Of a stretch of DNA of 64,000 bases, positions 1-9,061 are shown piece by piece. Position numbers and translations under genes: made by a program. The notes beneath the pieces are model-generated. The model made no database searches. It saw only the letters and a list, made by a program, of their open reading frames with translations, and was not told the origin of the DNA. The DNA lies in NCBI GenBank assembly GCA_013298665.1, contig JAAFIK010000002.1, forward strand, positions 124,001 through 188,000, in the 5' to 3' direction. Position 1 is the first letter of the stretch, and each line of letters starts with the position of its first letter. Source of the DNA: Chitinophagales bacterium. Its GTDB lineage: Bacteria > Bacteroidota > Bacteroidia > Chitinophagales > Chitinophagaceae.

Positions 1-2
1 GC

Positions 3-425
3 AATCAAACAGAACTCAGTTCCTCTCACGCAGGCGGGCAAGCAGATCATGAGGGTATTGATGCATCAGGTGTAAATGATATCCTGATGGCGGGAGATAA
101 GAGTAAGGGCGGGCGTCCTTATTTTTTCAACAGTGCGGAAACAGAACGGGTGATGAATATCGCTATGGCCATCGCTGCAGAGGTGGCTGTTGTTCGTGAG
201 CGTATCGATACGATTGAGCGGTTGCTGCAGACCAGCGGGGTACTCAGGCAAAGCGATATCGAGGCTTTTGTACCTACTGATGAAGCGGCAGAGGAACGGC
301 AGTTGTGGCATGCACGCTATGCCGCCCGTATCCTGCGTATTGTACAGCAGGAACTTGATGCGGTTGCCCACCCCGAAAATAATATACCCATGCAGCAGAT
401 TGCTGATGAGATCAACGACATGTAA
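3..425 (+). CDS. Hypothetical protein, 5' end outside window
   Basis: I do not recognise this family. The reading frame is open from the window edge, so the gene begins upstream; the ATG at 87 is internal to an already open frame and is not required as the start. The visible 140 residues are hydrophilic and look helical, with no signal peptide or membrane segment. A glycine/histidine-rich stretch (about residues 10-25 of the visible part) is followed by a heptad-like region containing VVRERIDTIERLL. The stop is 18 bp before the next gene on the same strand, so the two are probably co-transcribed. Confidence 0.6.
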   Translation, partial: NQTELSSSHAGGQADHEGIDASGVNDILMAGDKSKGGRPYFFNSAETERVMNIAMAIAAEVAVVRERIDTIERLLQTSGVLRQSDIEAFVPTDEAAEERQLWHARYAARILRIVQQELDAVAHPENNIPMQQIADEINDM

Positions 426-443
426 CCCTAATTTCTTAGCAAT

Positions 444-875
444 ATGATAACCCCGGTTCAAACGGTCAACGCGCATTATGATGCCATCATTCAGAAAGAT
501 ATTGAGGGCATATGCGCCAAATATTTTCCGGCAGCAGATACTTATGTGGTGCTGGAAGGACCCCGGCTCACCACCATGGGCTATGATAAGATCAAAAAGG
601 GCTGGACAGATTTCTGTGCTTCCGCCCTGCAATTGCTATCTATAGCCTGGACGGAAGGCCCGCAGGCGGAGGAATCAGGCGATATGGCCTGGGTGGCCGG
701 TATCATAAAGTTGCAGGTACAAACGGGCAGCAGGACATTTGAGAATACTTTCCGCGCCAGTTTTGTGCTGCGTCAATATGAAGGCCGCTGGACGATCAGG
801 CATGAGCATGTGTCGGTTGCCCATACAGACCCATATGGCATCGGCGACTGGCTGAGGACGGGAGATCTTTCCTGA
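444..875 (+). CDS. NTF2-like / SnoaL-type protein
   Basis: A 143-residue protein with the pattern of the NTF2-like superfamily (SnoaL_3-like): an N-terminal helix (VNAHYDAIIQKDIEGICAKY), then alternating strands, ending in a WTIRHEHVS strand. The family forms a cone-shaped ligand pocket used either for small-molecule chemistry or simple binding; no catalytic residue can be named here, so the substrate is unknown. It has no signal peptide and is probably cytoplasmic. It starts 18 bp after the preceding ORF and lies 42 bp before an MFS transporter, consistent with a short operon. Confidence 0.7.
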   Translation: MITPVQTVNAHYDAIIQKDIEGICAKYFPAADTYVVLEGPRLTTMGYDKIKKGWTDFCASALQLLSIAWTEGPQAEESGDMAWVAGIIKLQVQTGSRTFENTFRASFVLRQYEGRWTIRHEHVSVAHTDPYGIGDWLRTGDLS

Positions 876-917
876 GTATGCACAAGCAGGACAAATGACA
901 ACATATAAACGACAGTA

Positions 918-2144
918 ATGGGGGGTATCAAAACATCAGGCGCTGTAGGGTTGGGCATCCTTGTATCTGCCCTTGGCTTTTTTGTTGACCTGTACGACAT
1001 GATGATCTTTATCGGTGTACGTGATGCAAGTTTTACCAGTATCGGCATCGCGCCGGCAGCATTTAAAACCAGCGGACAGGCAGTACTCAATATGCAGATG
1101 CTGGGTATGCTGATCGGGGGGTTTGCATGGGGGTATACCGGCGACCGCTACGGACGGCTCAAAGTGCTTTTTGGTTCCATTTTTATTTACAGCGTTTTTA
1201 CGGGGCTCAATATTTTTGTAACCAGTATCGACCAATACAGGTGGTGTCGTTTCTTTGCGGGTATTGGCCTGGCTGGTGAATTGGGTGCAGGGATTACCCT
1301 TGTTGCGGAGCAGGTGGACAAGCGTTACAGGGGGTTCGCTGTTGCTTTTGTAGGCAGCATCGGCATGCTGGGTGCTGTTACTGCAGGATTGGTGGGTAAT
1401 TTTCTCAGTTGGAAGACAGCATACGCGATCGGTGCTTTACTTGGTTTTGTATTACTCCTGCTCCGTGTAGGTGTACTTGAAAGTGGTCTTTTCAAGGCCA
1501 TGAAAAGCGGCACAGCCAGCCAGGGTAATTTTCTGCTCATCCTGCGCAACCGCAAACGAGCCTGGAAGTTTTGCTGTATCCTGCTGGTAGGGTTACCAGG
1601 CTGGTATGCAACGGGTATCCTTATTGGCCTTACCAAAGAAATAGCCACCAGCATGGGTATGCAGCCTGTGCCCAGTGCGGCAAGGGTACTCATGTACAAT
1701 TTTACGGGTTTTGCTGTGGGTGATATTCTCTGCGGGCTGCTCAGTCAGCGTCTGAAAAGCCGGAAAAAAGCAATCACGATTTTTCTTTCGCTCTACACAT
1801 TGTTTGTACTACTTTACTTCCTCATTGGCAGTCAATCGCTAACGTTGTACTATATGCTTTTTGCCGGTATGGGTGTCAGCGTTGGTTTCAGTATTATGCT
1901 GTTTACCCTCGCTGCTGAACAGTTTGGCACCAACATACGCACACTGGTTACGAGTACAACACTCAATCTTGTCCGGGCCTGGGTTATCCCGCTCAACCTG
2001 GCCTTCAATGTCATCGCGGGGTATTTTGGTAATAATAATTATTATACAGCTATTGTGCTGGGCATCATCTGCCTGAGCCTCGCCTTTCTTGCGCTCAGCC
2101 AACTGGATGAAACCTTCAGCAAGGAGCTTGATTATTATGAGTAA
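918..2144 (+). CDS. MFS transporter
   Basis: A 408-residue polytopic membrane protein with about 12 hydrophobic segments, normal for the major facilitator superfamily. The family signature between TM2 and TM3 is present as GDRYGRLK near residues 75-82. The first segment carries acidic residues (FFVDLYDMM), a pattern seen in the metabolite:proton symporter and sugar porter branches. A conserved FFAGIGLAGELGAG stretch follows in TM4. It probably imports or exports a small metabolite across the inner membrane by proton coupling; the substrate cannot be read from the sequence. It is the last gene of the short plus-strand run; the next gene converges 30 bp away. Confidence 0.85.
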   Translation: MGGIKTSGAVGLGILVSALGFFVDLYDMMIFIGVRDASFTSIGIAPAAFKTSGQAVLNMQMLGMLIGGFAWGYTGDRYGRLKVLFGSIFIYSVFTGLNIFVTSIDQYRWCRFFAGIGLAGELGAGITLVAEQVDKRYRGFAVAFVGSIGMLGAVTAGLVGNFLSWKTAYAIGALLGFVLLLLRVGVLESGLFKAMKSGTASQGNFLLILRNRKRAWKFCCILLVGLPGWYATGILIGLTKEIATSMGMQPVPSAARVLMYNFTGFAVGDILCGLLSQRLKSRKKAITIFLSLYTLFVLLYFLIGSQSLTLYYMLFAGMGVSVGFSIMLFTLAAEQFGTNIRTLVTSTTLNLVRAWVIPLNLAFNVIAGYFGNNNYYTAIVLGIICLSLAFLALSQLDETFSKELDYYE

Positions 2145-2174
2145 GCACGTTCTTCGTCCTGACAGACATCCGCA

Positions 2175-2623
2175 CTAATTGCAATCGATCATGGTAATGC
2201 CGGAAAATTTTTGTCTGAACAATTCTCCGATGGTTTTATTGATGGCACCGTCATCAGAAAAAACATTTACAACGAGTGAAGTACGGTTGTTGGGCGCAGG
2301 GATGCTGATGACCGTAACGAGCAGTCTTTTGCCTGCACTATATCCAGCAACAGAGATATTATTATCGTTGGCGGGATCAAAAATTTCCAACCCTTCCTTT
2401 TGCAACAGACTTTCTGAGGACCGGAGCCATAACTTTTGGGTATTACAGGGTTTGTTGAATGCCCAAAAGATGCGTAGGCTGAAAAGGCAGGTTGCGGTGT
2501 TGGCGCCGCAGTGGTGGTAACCGGCGGTACGCGTGCTGTTCTTTGGGTAATGACTGTTTTTCTCACTTGTGCTGCAGCAATAAATACCAGCAAAATGGCT
2601 GATGCCGACATAATCTTTTTCAT
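2175..2623 (-). pseudogene. Frameshifted small secreted protein
   Basis: Two overlapping minus-strand frames together look like one gene. The first frame starts at 2623 (MKKIMSASAILLVFIAAAQV, a signal-peptide-like start) and continues through a Pro/Thr-rich linker. The second frame carries a plausible globular C-terminus ending NKTIGELFRQKFSGITMIDC. In the first frame the downstream translation loses protein-like character near 2460-2485. Adding one T to either of two TTTT runs there (minus strand, preceding AGCC or GGGC) joins the halves into about 149 residues. I cannot tell a true mutation from a homopolymer sequencing error. Family unknown; the product would be periplasmic or lipid-free exported. 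Confidence 0.5.
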
Positions 2624-2715
2624 ATAAATGTTTATGGAAGATTAGCCGGCTGATTATTTTGTTACCCATTTCCAGGTGGTCGTGCTACTGAACAGAAGGA
2701 ATTGCCGCACAGGGG

Positions 2716-3783
2716 TTATCGGGCTTTGAGCCATTTCCGGCAAAAGCTGTATATGGGTTTTTCGAAGCAGGTGTAAAGAAAGATGGATAGCAGCCATAGG
2801 ATAACAAAATTATGATCGGGGAGTAAAATGTAGTCTTTAATCTTCAGGTTTACATAACTGATATGCACCAGGTAAAAGGCAAAGGATGCATTGCCAAGTA
2901 ATACGAGCAGGCGTGAGGAAAAGAATTTTTGTACCCATGTACGTTCATAGATGAGGCCGGCAAGGGCAAGTGCGATAAAAAGGGGCAATACGGTTTTGTG
3001 CAACAGCATACCTATGGGGTGATCTGTACCCTGTGCGTACCTGTCCGGCTCAAACCAACCGATGGCATATGCTGTCAGCGCAATACCCAGAAAGCCTGCC
3101 AGGGTTTTGCCGGGCAGCCTTTCTAACCATCTGGTATTTTTTTGGCGCATGGCATGCGCGAGGAGCATGCCGGCCATAAATTCTGTGCAACGTCCCGGAA
3201 ATATGGCGGTATCAATAAACTTGAACGGATAGCAAAAACGCCGGGGGTTACCATTGATGTGGTGCCAGGTCTCTCCCAATAGCCATGCCGCGCCAAAAAT
3301 TACCAGCAAGGCTCCAATCAGGTACAGCAGGTGTTTGCGCTGCAGCAGGCAGAGCAGGGGAGCGAGGGTATAAAAGGTGAGTTCAACGTTGAGCGACCAG
3401 GCTTGTGCAATGGCATCGAGGTTGTGCTGATCGGAAAAGCCATGTACGAGTGTGTATGTAAGCCAGGAAAATTGTGCTTTGCCATAACCAGGGTCGATAT
3501 AGTAAGCCGTAAGCACCAGCCAGTAGAGTGGCAGGATACGTGCCAACCGCAGCAACAGGTAGCGGCCATAGGCTTTGCCTGAGCGCATTGGGGCATCGCT
3601 GTAAGTATATGCAATGAGGAATCCGCTGAGCACAAAAAATAATGCCACGCCTATGTGAAACTCATTAAAGAGGCGGAGACATTCGGGGTGTAATTGCTCG
3701 CGCCAGTATTTACGGTTGTGGTAAACAAAAACCATACACGCAGCCAGGCAACGGAAACCGGTAAGGGCATTAAAGCGAATCAA
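2716..3783 (-). CDS. Acyltransferase 3 family membrane protein
   Basis: A 355-residue integral membrane protein of the acyltransferase 3 (OafA/YrhL-like) family, which transfers acyl groups such as acetyl to surface glycans or other exported carbohydrates. The family's N-terminal signature is present: RFNALTGFR at 3-11 and the catalytic-type histidine in VFVYH at residue 22, then GVALFFVLSGFLI near 45-57. About ten hydrophobic segments follow. The start is a TTG at 3783; an in-frame stop lies five codons upstream and the next Met is already inside TM1, so TTG is the best choice. No glycan gene is adjacent, so the acceptor is unknown. A second acyltransferase lies at 22284-23441. Confidence 0.85.
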   Translation of the reverse strand: MIRFNALTGFRCLAACMVFVYHNRKYWREQLHPECLRLFNEFHIGVALFFVLSGFLIAYTYSDAPMRSGKAYGRYLLLRLARILPLYWLVLTAYYIDPGYGKAQFSWLTYTLVHGFSDQHNLDAIAQAWSLNVELTFYTLAPLLCLLQRKHLLYLIGALLVIFGAAWLLGETWHHINGNPRRFCYPFKFIDTAIFPGRCTEFMAGMLLAHAMRQKNTRWLERLPGKTLAGFLGIALTAYAIGWFEPDRYAQGTDHPIGMLLHKTVLPLFIALALAGLIYERTWVQKFFSSRLLVLLGNASFAFYLVHISYVNLKIKDYILLPDHNFVILWLLSIFLYTCFEKPIYSFCRKWLKAR

Positions 3784-4084
3784 CAGGTAATTTTTTTAAA
3801 GGGATAAAGGTACGTTTTTCGATCATCGGTTTTGCCGGGGATAGTCGGTGCCGGTGAGCATCAATGTTTTGCATGGTGTGATTCAGGGTTAAGGACGGCC
3901 GATCGCAGGGGTTGGTATCCATTTTCCTGCGGGAATCGTCCCGTAAAGGTTTTGTAAAAAATAGGGAAAGTTATGCAGATAAATGCCGGGGCTGCTACGG
4001 GCGTGCCGACCTGCTTTACCTGATCTTACGCCAATGTAAAGAATAGGCTACGAAGGTGTTTGGCAAGGGGGGAGCAGAACCATA
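3784..4084. other. Intergenic region, no clear feature
   Basis: About 300 bp between two minus-strand genes. I see no convincing ORF, terminator or RNA structure. The part next to 3783 must hold the acyltransferase promoter, but no clean TAnnTTTG element stands out. Confidence 0.5.
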
Positions 4085-5041
4085 TCAGCGCAGTACGCTG
4101 ATTTTATACCTGGTGGTAAATGTTGCTGTTTCGCCGGGCGGGAGTACTTTCAGCCCCATTGCATTATTGAACGCATCTGGTGCAGCGCTCAGGTTTTCGA
4201 TGGCGATACTGTGGCGGTGCGGCGGTGTATACACCTGCAGGTAGGGGTATGAAGTATCCGGATAAATCTCTACCTGTATATGTGTTTGCGGGTTGCGCAG
4301 TACACAAAGTGGCTGGCATTCAGCAAAATTGACGGTAAAGCAGTGATCAAATTCAGTTTTGCCAAGCAGGGTCAGTGACCCAAAATCTTCAAAATGTTTG
4401 AGTTCGCCCGTTGGTAGCAGCTCCCCGTCAAAAAGCACGAGTTCTTTTGATTGAAACTCTAACTGGCAATCGTTGATAGCGCCTCCGAGGGTAAAGTATG
4501 GGTGCCATCCGTCCTGTATGGGCATCAGCTTACCAGAGTGGTTGGTAACGGTGGTTTGCAGGGTAAGCTGGTGGTTGTGTTCGAGTGTATAGGTAACTAC
4601 ACAATCATATACAAAGGGAAAGCCAGCGTCTGTTCCTTTATGCTGGTGCAGCAACCGGAGCATGGCTTTTTCGGCATTGGCTTCCTGCTGGAGCACTATA
4701 AACGGGGCATTGTAGAGCAGTCCATGCAGTGCATGCCTGTTGAGGTAAAAGCCCTGTTGTATCTTATAGTTTTCCTGCCCGAAATGGTATGCACCATTTT
4801 TCAGCCTGCAGGCAAACGGGGAGAGTTTGCAGCTTTTAAAGCCTTGGCCGGTTACGTCATGGATAAAACTTTCTGCATCGGTATACCCGTCTATAACATT
4901 ATGTATGCCATCCTGCCGGGTTATGGAAAAAGCGTTGAGGGTGGCGCCAAAAGCTGGTAGAATTGCAGCGCTGGTACCTGACCCGTCTGAAAGTATCCAT
5001 TGGTGCAGGCCTTTTGTTTCCTGTATGCTGATGGTGAACAT
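4085..5041 (-). CDS. Aldose 1-epimerase family protein
   Basis: A 318-residue cytoplasmic protein of the galactose mutarotase superfamily, which interconverts the anomers of aldoses or related phosphosugars. Family landmarks are the NRHALHGLLY segment carrying the expected catalytic-type histidine, the DGWHPYFTLG segment, and near the C-terminus IAIENLSAAPDAFNN, which matches the family's terminal Glu/Asn-containing signature. The reading frame is open further upstream to 5122, but the ATG at 5041 gives an N-terminus in register with the family. The GWHPYF pattern resembles the less well characterised branch rather than classical GalM, so sugar specificity is open. The upstream T9SS gene ends at 5119, 77 bp before this start. 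Confidence 0.8.
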   Translation of the reverse strand: MFTISIQETKGLHQWILSDGSGTSAAILPAFGATLNAFSITRQDGIHNVIDGYTDAESFIHDVTGQGFKSCKLSPFACRLKNGAYHFGQENYKIQQGFYLNRHALHGLLYNAPFIVLQQEANAEKAMLRLLHQHKGTDAGFPFVYDCVVTYTLEHNHQLTLQTTVTNHSGKLMPIQDGWHPYFTLGGAINDCQLEFQSKELVLFDGELLPTGELKHFEDFGSLTLLGKTEFDHCFTVNFAECQPLCVLRNPQTHIQVEIYPDTSYPYLQVYTPPHRHSIAIENLSAAPDAFNNAMGLKVLPPGETATFTTRYKISVLR

Positions 5042-5118
5042 GATATGCGGTTTTATGGTTGATTTACCACAGGTCTGAGCGCTGTGGCTATATAAAAATA
5101 CAACCATTGTTCTTACTT

Positions 5119-7716
5119 TCATCTTGCCAATACAACAGTTTGTTTAAATCGCCTGGTTGTGCCGCCGGGGTGAAATACTTCGGCATACACGATATAAATA
5201 CCGGAGGGCAGGGGTTGGTTGCGGTCATCGAGGCCATCCCACCGAAAGCTCCCGGTTGTGCCACAGAGTGCGTTGCGCCGGAGCAGGCGTATGGAGCGGC
5301 CTGCAAAGTCGAATACGGTCATGCTGGCAACATAGCCGGGCTGGGGAAACCGGTAATTGATCAGGGCTATGTCATCGCGGCCGTCCTGGTTGGGACTGAA
5401 AATGGCGGGTTGCACGGTCATCTCTCCATCCATAGTTCCGGAGCTGCGGTATTGCGAGTTTTTATAAGTGGGTGTACCATAGCCTGTATGGGTAGCCGCA
5501 CTATACCAGTTTTCAGCATTTTGCGAAAGGGCTCCTGCGTCAATACGTTCTAATGCCACTCCTTCGGGGTTACTGATGAGCCGGAAGTGCCATTTTTCTG
5601 AATAATTTACCTGGTCGAGTATTTGACCATTGACATTCTGCAATACGACCCAGCCTTTATCATCGGGCATAGCGGGCATTTCTTTCACCTGTATGATTGC
5701 CGTAGTATCCTTACAGATGTATTGCGTCCGGATCAATGCCGGGTCTTCAGACAGGAGCATATAATCGCCCGGAAAAAACAGGCGGCTGACATCCACCAAT
5801 GGTACAGGCGTTGTCAACTGGCCATTGTTGTTGCGGCCGGCAAGATATATGTCTTTCAGGTTGAGGGTGGCTGTGCCGGGGTTATAGAGTTCTATATAGT
5901 CAACGCCGCCGGGGCGGGGGTTAAAAAGCAGTTCGTTGATAACGATGGATGGGCTGTCGGCCGGTGCAGCAAGACCGCAGCGCGCCTGCTGTACCGTACT
6001 GGCATTGCCTGCACAATCGCGTATGGTATTTACGGCGATCTGGTAGAGGCGGTTACGTTGCAGGGGCTGGTGCAGGCGAAGGCGTACCTGATTGAAAAAT
6101 GGCATTACCGTAACGGTATCGGGTGTACCAATACCCGGGCTGCATGTATAAAGTGCGGTACGGGCAGCATAGGCACTGTCTAAGGGCTCATCGAATACCA
6201 ATACTGCATGCAGGCTGTCTGTTGTGTAAGCACGCAGTAATTGCGGGACTTCGCGGTCGGTATTGGGACTTTCAACGGCGTTCTTTTTCCCGGGTGTTCC
6301 GCCTGCGGCGGCTGTGCTGGCGCGCCAGTTGGCCTGACCTGTGCAGGGATTATGCGCATCAATCATTTCAAGCGACCAGCCTCCTGCTTTTTTCAGTTCG
6401 CTGCCATACCATTTGTCTGTATACCGGATATGGTGTATCGTTTTGCCGGTACCGTCCAGCAGTTCCAGTTCATCCCCATCATTGTCAAGTGCAGGGAAAC
6501 CGCTGATGCCGATGGTTTTACCAAAAGATTGTAACTGTGCCTGTACACTTACCCCTGAAACAATGACAAAACTGTCGGGTAATATTGTAATGGCGGGCAA
6601 AGACCCTGTTTGTCCGCCCGGATGCCGGATTGCAAAGCCAGACAGGCTGATGGGGTAGGCGGATGTATTTTTCAATTCTATCCACTCTGCCAGTGGCAGT
6701 GCTACCGGTGGCGCAGGGTCGGCCATGAGTTCATCCATTACGATATCATAAGGCCGGGTGGGGTGATAGGTAAACTGCCGTGTGGTAGCGGGTGTGGTGT
6801 TCAGCCAGGTGTCTGCAATCCCACTGATGTTAAGGGTGCAAGGCGTGTCTGCCGGAAAGTTGCCGGTAAAGAGGAGGTGTACCAGGGCGGTATTAGCGGG
6901 ATCGCGTAAAGCAGCAGCAGGATACCCGAGGCCATTACTTACTGTATAGTTCAGTACCTGCTGGCTGCTGGTTGTTGTAACCGGTTCATCAAACAGCAGG
7001 TCGAGCGTACGCATACCAGTGGCTTGCAGAAAGAGGAGTTGCGGGGGAGAAGTGTCGGGGATATAGGGTTTTACGTCAATGTCATCAAAAAAATGGCGCT
7101 GGAAAAAGCTTGCTGTACTCTGGCGTACCAGTATGCAGAAGTAAGCACTGCTGGTATAAGTGGCATCGGTTACCGATCCCTCGGGCGTATAGCTGCCGCC
7201 GCTGCCCGTCATATCGCGGAGCAGCGTCCATTGCTGGTTGCTGTTGCGTACTACCTTTATCCTGAGCAGGTTGCTGGTATTGTTGAGTATTCCGTTCTGC
7301 CCGTCAATAATCTTTACGGGTGTACCGGATCCGTCTTTGCGGTAGAGGCAGATTTCATCGTCGGTACCACCCATGCGTATAAAGTATCCCGTTGTGGCGG
7401 CTGCTGAGGGGTCGGCAGCACTGGCGGTAAGGAATACGTCTACATAATTTGCCGAGGAAGGGTTGAATGCAAGTTCTGTCTGCCACTCCCATTGGGCTGC
7501 TATTGCCAGCGTATTGGGTGTGGACAGGTAAAACTGGCTGTTGGGGTTACTGCTGTTGCTTTGCAGGCGTTGGGTACTGTTTACGAGCCAATCGCTGGTA
7601 TTGCCTGCCCAGGCGGGATTGCTGGTGAAATTACCATCGGCAAAGGTTTCGGTAAACTGTGCAAAGCCGGCCAGGGTATGCAGCAGGGAATACAGGAGTA
7701 AAGGTATTTTTTTCAT
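5119..7716 (-). CDS. Lamin-tail-domain protein with T9SS C-terminal domain
   Basis: An 865-residue secreted protein. A signal peptide ends near FAQ (19-20). Next is an N-terminal beta-sandwich of about 200 residues. Two Ig-like segments of the type that begins DTSPPQLLFL / REVPQLLRAY each precede a lamin-tail domain (VMDELMADPAPP near 325 and VINELLFNPRPGGVDYIELYNPG near 590). The last 95 residues contain FSPNQDGRDD and a FlgD-like FRWDGLDDRNQPLPSGIYIV, typical of the gliding-motility/type B sorting domain used by the type IX secretion system. It is probably exported and attached or released at the cell surface; the lamin-tail domains suggest adhesion or nuclease-like partner roles but no catalytic residues are visible. 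Transcribed divergently from asd. Confidence 0.85.
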   Translation of the reverse strand: MKKIPLLLYSLLHTLAGFAQFTETFADGNFTSNPAWAGNTSDWLVNSTQRLQSNSSNPNSQFYLSTPNTLAIAAQWEWQTELAFNPSSANYVDVFLTASAADPSAAATTGYFIRMGGTDDEICLYRKDGSGTPVKIIDGQNGILNNTSNLLRIKVVRNSNQQWTLLRDMTGSGGSYTPEGSVTDATYTSSAYFCILVRQSTASFFQRHFFDDIDVKPYIPDTSPPQLLFLQATGMRTLDLLFDEPVTTTSSQQVLNYTVSNGLGYPAAALRDPANTALVHLLFTGNFPADTPCTLNISGIADTWLNTTPATTRQFTYHPTRPYDIVMDELMADPAPPVALPLAEWIELKNTSAYPISLSGFAIRHPGGQTGSLPAITILPDSFVIVSGVSVQAQLQSFGKTIGISGFPALDNDGDELELLDGTGKTIHHIRYTDKWYGSELKKAGGWSLEMIDAHNPCTGQANWRASTAAAGGTPGKKNAVESPNTDREVPQLLRAYTTDSLHAVLVFDEPLDSAYAARTALYTCSPGIGTPDTVTVMPFFNQVRLRLHQPLQRNRLYQIAVNTIRDCAGNASTVQQARCGLAAPADSPSIVINELLFNPRPGGVDYIELYNPGTATLNLKDIYLAGRNNNGQLTTPVPLVDVSRLFFPGDYMLLSEDPALIRTQYICKDTTAIIQVKEMPAMPDDKGWVVLQNVNGQILDQVNYSEKWHFRLISNPEGVALERIDAGALSQNAENWYSAATHTGYGTPTYKNSQYRSSGTMDGEMTVQPAIFSPNQDGRDDIALINYRFPQPGYVASMTVFDFAGRSIRLLRRNALCGTTGSFRWDGLDDRNQPLPSGIYIVYAEVFHPGGTTRRFKQTVVLAR

Positions 7717-7811
7717 GATCTGCAGATTAGGGCTGCAAAATAGGGGAGTTCTGTCACCCGACCTGTGTATAAGCGGGTAATCAACGGATAAAGTTTGTGG
7801 GGGTACAGCTT

Positions 7812-7843
7812 TTTGGAAAACATTGGTTTTGTATGTATTTTCG
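7812..7843 (+). promoter_or_regulatory. Promoter of the asd leader
   Basis: A TTTG box at 7812-7815, a 20-nt spacer and TATTTTCG at 7836-7843 match the Bacteroidota sigma-A promoter pattern (-33 TTTG, -7 TAnnTTTG) with one mismatch. Transcription would begin near 7848-7850, giving a leader of about 165 nt before asd. Confidence 0.6.
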
Positions 7844-7849
7844 TTGCTG

Positions 7850-7912
7850 ATGTCATTTTATTCTAAACATAAAAAAACCTGCAAGCAGCATTTCGGTAAT
7901 ACGGAAGGGTGA
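7850..7912 (+). CDS. Candidate leader peptide of the asd attenuator
   Basis: A 20-codon ORF starts at the predicted transcription start. It encodes a peptide with four lysines, three of them in the run SKHKKTCK (residues 5-12), plus two histidines. The stop codon (7910-7912) lies directly after a GGAAGG (7903-7908) that can pair with the 5' arm of the downstream terminator. A lysine-rich leader before asd, a gene of the lysine/DAP pathway, fits ribosome-mediated attenuation. Translation is not proven: there is no Shine-Dalgarno site, as expected for a leaderless start. Confidence 0.45.
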   Translation: MSFYSKHKKTCKQHFGNTEG

Positions 7913-7936
7913 CTGTTGTTTTTTATACATACGTAC

Positions 7937-7965
7937 AGCCTTCCTTAACGGGAAGGCTTTTTTTT
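7937..7965 (+). terminator. Intrinsic terminator inside the asd leader (attenuator)
   Basis: A perfect 8-bp stem AGCCTTCC / GGAAGGCT (7937-7944 and 7951-7958) with loop TTAACG is followed by a run of eight T. It reads only on the plus strand; on the minus strand no T-run follows. Because the upstream neighbour is divergent, no plus-strand gene ends here. The terminator therefore sits in the asd leader and can only act as an attenuator. Confidence 0.75.
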
Positions 7966-8012
7966 AACCATTAAAACTCCGCTGTAAACAGCGGGAAGGG
8001 GGAATCATTTAT

Positions 8013-9008
8013 ATGAAAGTTGCAGTAGTAGGCGCAACCGGGTTGGTTGGCACAAAAATGTTGCAGGTGCTGGAAGAAAGAAATTTTCCTGTCAGCACAC
8101 TGATCCCGGTCGCATCGGAAAGATCTGTCGGGAAGGAAATTGTTTTTCAGGGTAAGGCGTATACAATCATCGGGATGGAAAATGCGGTGGCGGCGCGTCC
8201 GGATCTTGCTATTTTTTCGGCCGGGGGCAGTACTTCGCTGGAATGGGCACCTAAGTTTGCCGCTGCGGGTACAACCGTAATCGATAATTCGAGTGCCTGG
8301 CGCATGGATCCGAACAAGAAGCTGGTGGTACCTGAAGTGAATGCCCATGTGTTGACATCGGCAGACAAAATCATTGCCAATCCCAATTGCTCCACCATAC
8401 AAATGGTGGTGGTATTGAAACCGCTCCACGATCGGTACAGCATTAAGCGGGTGGTCGTAAGTACTTACCAGAGCGTAACCGGTACAGGGGTGAAGGCGGT
8501 GAAACAATTGTTTAATGAACGGGAGAAGGTTGAGGGGGAGATGGCTTACAAGCATCCTATTGACCTGAATGCGATTCCGCATATTGACGTGTTTCTCGAT
8601 AATGGTTATACCAAGGAAGAAATGAAGATGGTGAATGAAACAAAAAAGATTATGGGTGATGAGGGTATTCGTGTAACGGCTACCACGGTACGCATACCGG
8701 TGATGGGTGGTCACAGCGAAAGTATCAATATAGAGTTTGAGCAGGACTTTGATCTTGCCGAATTGCGGGCGTTGCTTGCGGCTGCACCAGGTGTGGTTGT
8801 TCAGGACGATGTAGCCAATAATATTTATCCTATGCCACTCACGGCGCATGAAAAGGATGAGACTTTTGTAGGCCGCTTACGCCGGGATGAAACGCAGCCC
8901 AATACACTTAACTGCTGGGTGGTGAGTGATAATCTTCGTAAGGGTGCAGCTACGAATGCGGTGCAGATAGCGGAGTATATGCTGCAGAGGGGTTTGTTGC
9001 CTGCGTAA
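8013..9008 (+). CDS. asd: Aspartate-semialdehyde dehydrogenase
   Basis: A 331-residue cytoplasmic enzyme that reduces aspartyl phosphate to aspartate semialdehyde with NADPH, the branch point to lysine/diaminopimelate, threonine, methionine and isoleucine. The nucleotide-binding loop GATGLVGTKM is at 8-16, the catalytic cysteine is C126 in NPNCSTIQM, and the histidine that follows in the active site is H234 in MGGHSES. Length is typical. A hairpin (CCGCTG TAAA CAGCGG, 7979-7994) and a purine-rich stretch lie just before the ATG. Expression is probably controlled by the leader attenuator described separately. A terminator follows 50 bp downstream, so the gene is monocistronic. Confidence 0.95.
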   Translation: MKVAVVGATGLVGTKMLQVLEERNFPVSTLIPVASERSVGKEIVFQGKAYTIIGMENAVAARPDLAIFSAGGSTSLEWAPKFAAAGTTVIDNSSAWRMDPNKKLVVPEVNAHVLTSADKIIANPNCSTIQMVVVLKPLHDRYSIKRVVVSTYQSVTGTGVKAVKQLFNEREKVEGEMAYKHPIDLNAIPHIDVFLDNGYTKEEMKMVNETKKIMGDEGIRVTATTVRIPVMGGHSESINIEFEQDFDLAELRALLAAAPGVVVQDDVANNIYPMPLTAHEKDETFVGRLRRDETQPNTLNCWVVSDNLRKGAATNAVQIAEYMLQRGLLPA

Positions 9009-9061
9009 ATAAAGTTATTGGCTGTGTAAGCTGCCCGGTAGAAAAGAAGTCATTTGAAAGG

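Noticed and set aside
5059..5553. A 164-codon plus-strand reading frame
   Set aside because: Antisense to the T9SS protein and epimerase start; no family features.
7812..8012. Lysine riboswitch before asd
   Set aside because: The leader before the terminator is under 100 nt and lacks the multi-helix layout of the lysine aptamer; the small ORF and competing stems fit attenuation better.
7971..8849. A 292-codon minus-strand reading frame
   Set aside because: Antisense shadow of asd, Cys/His-rich and without domain signals.
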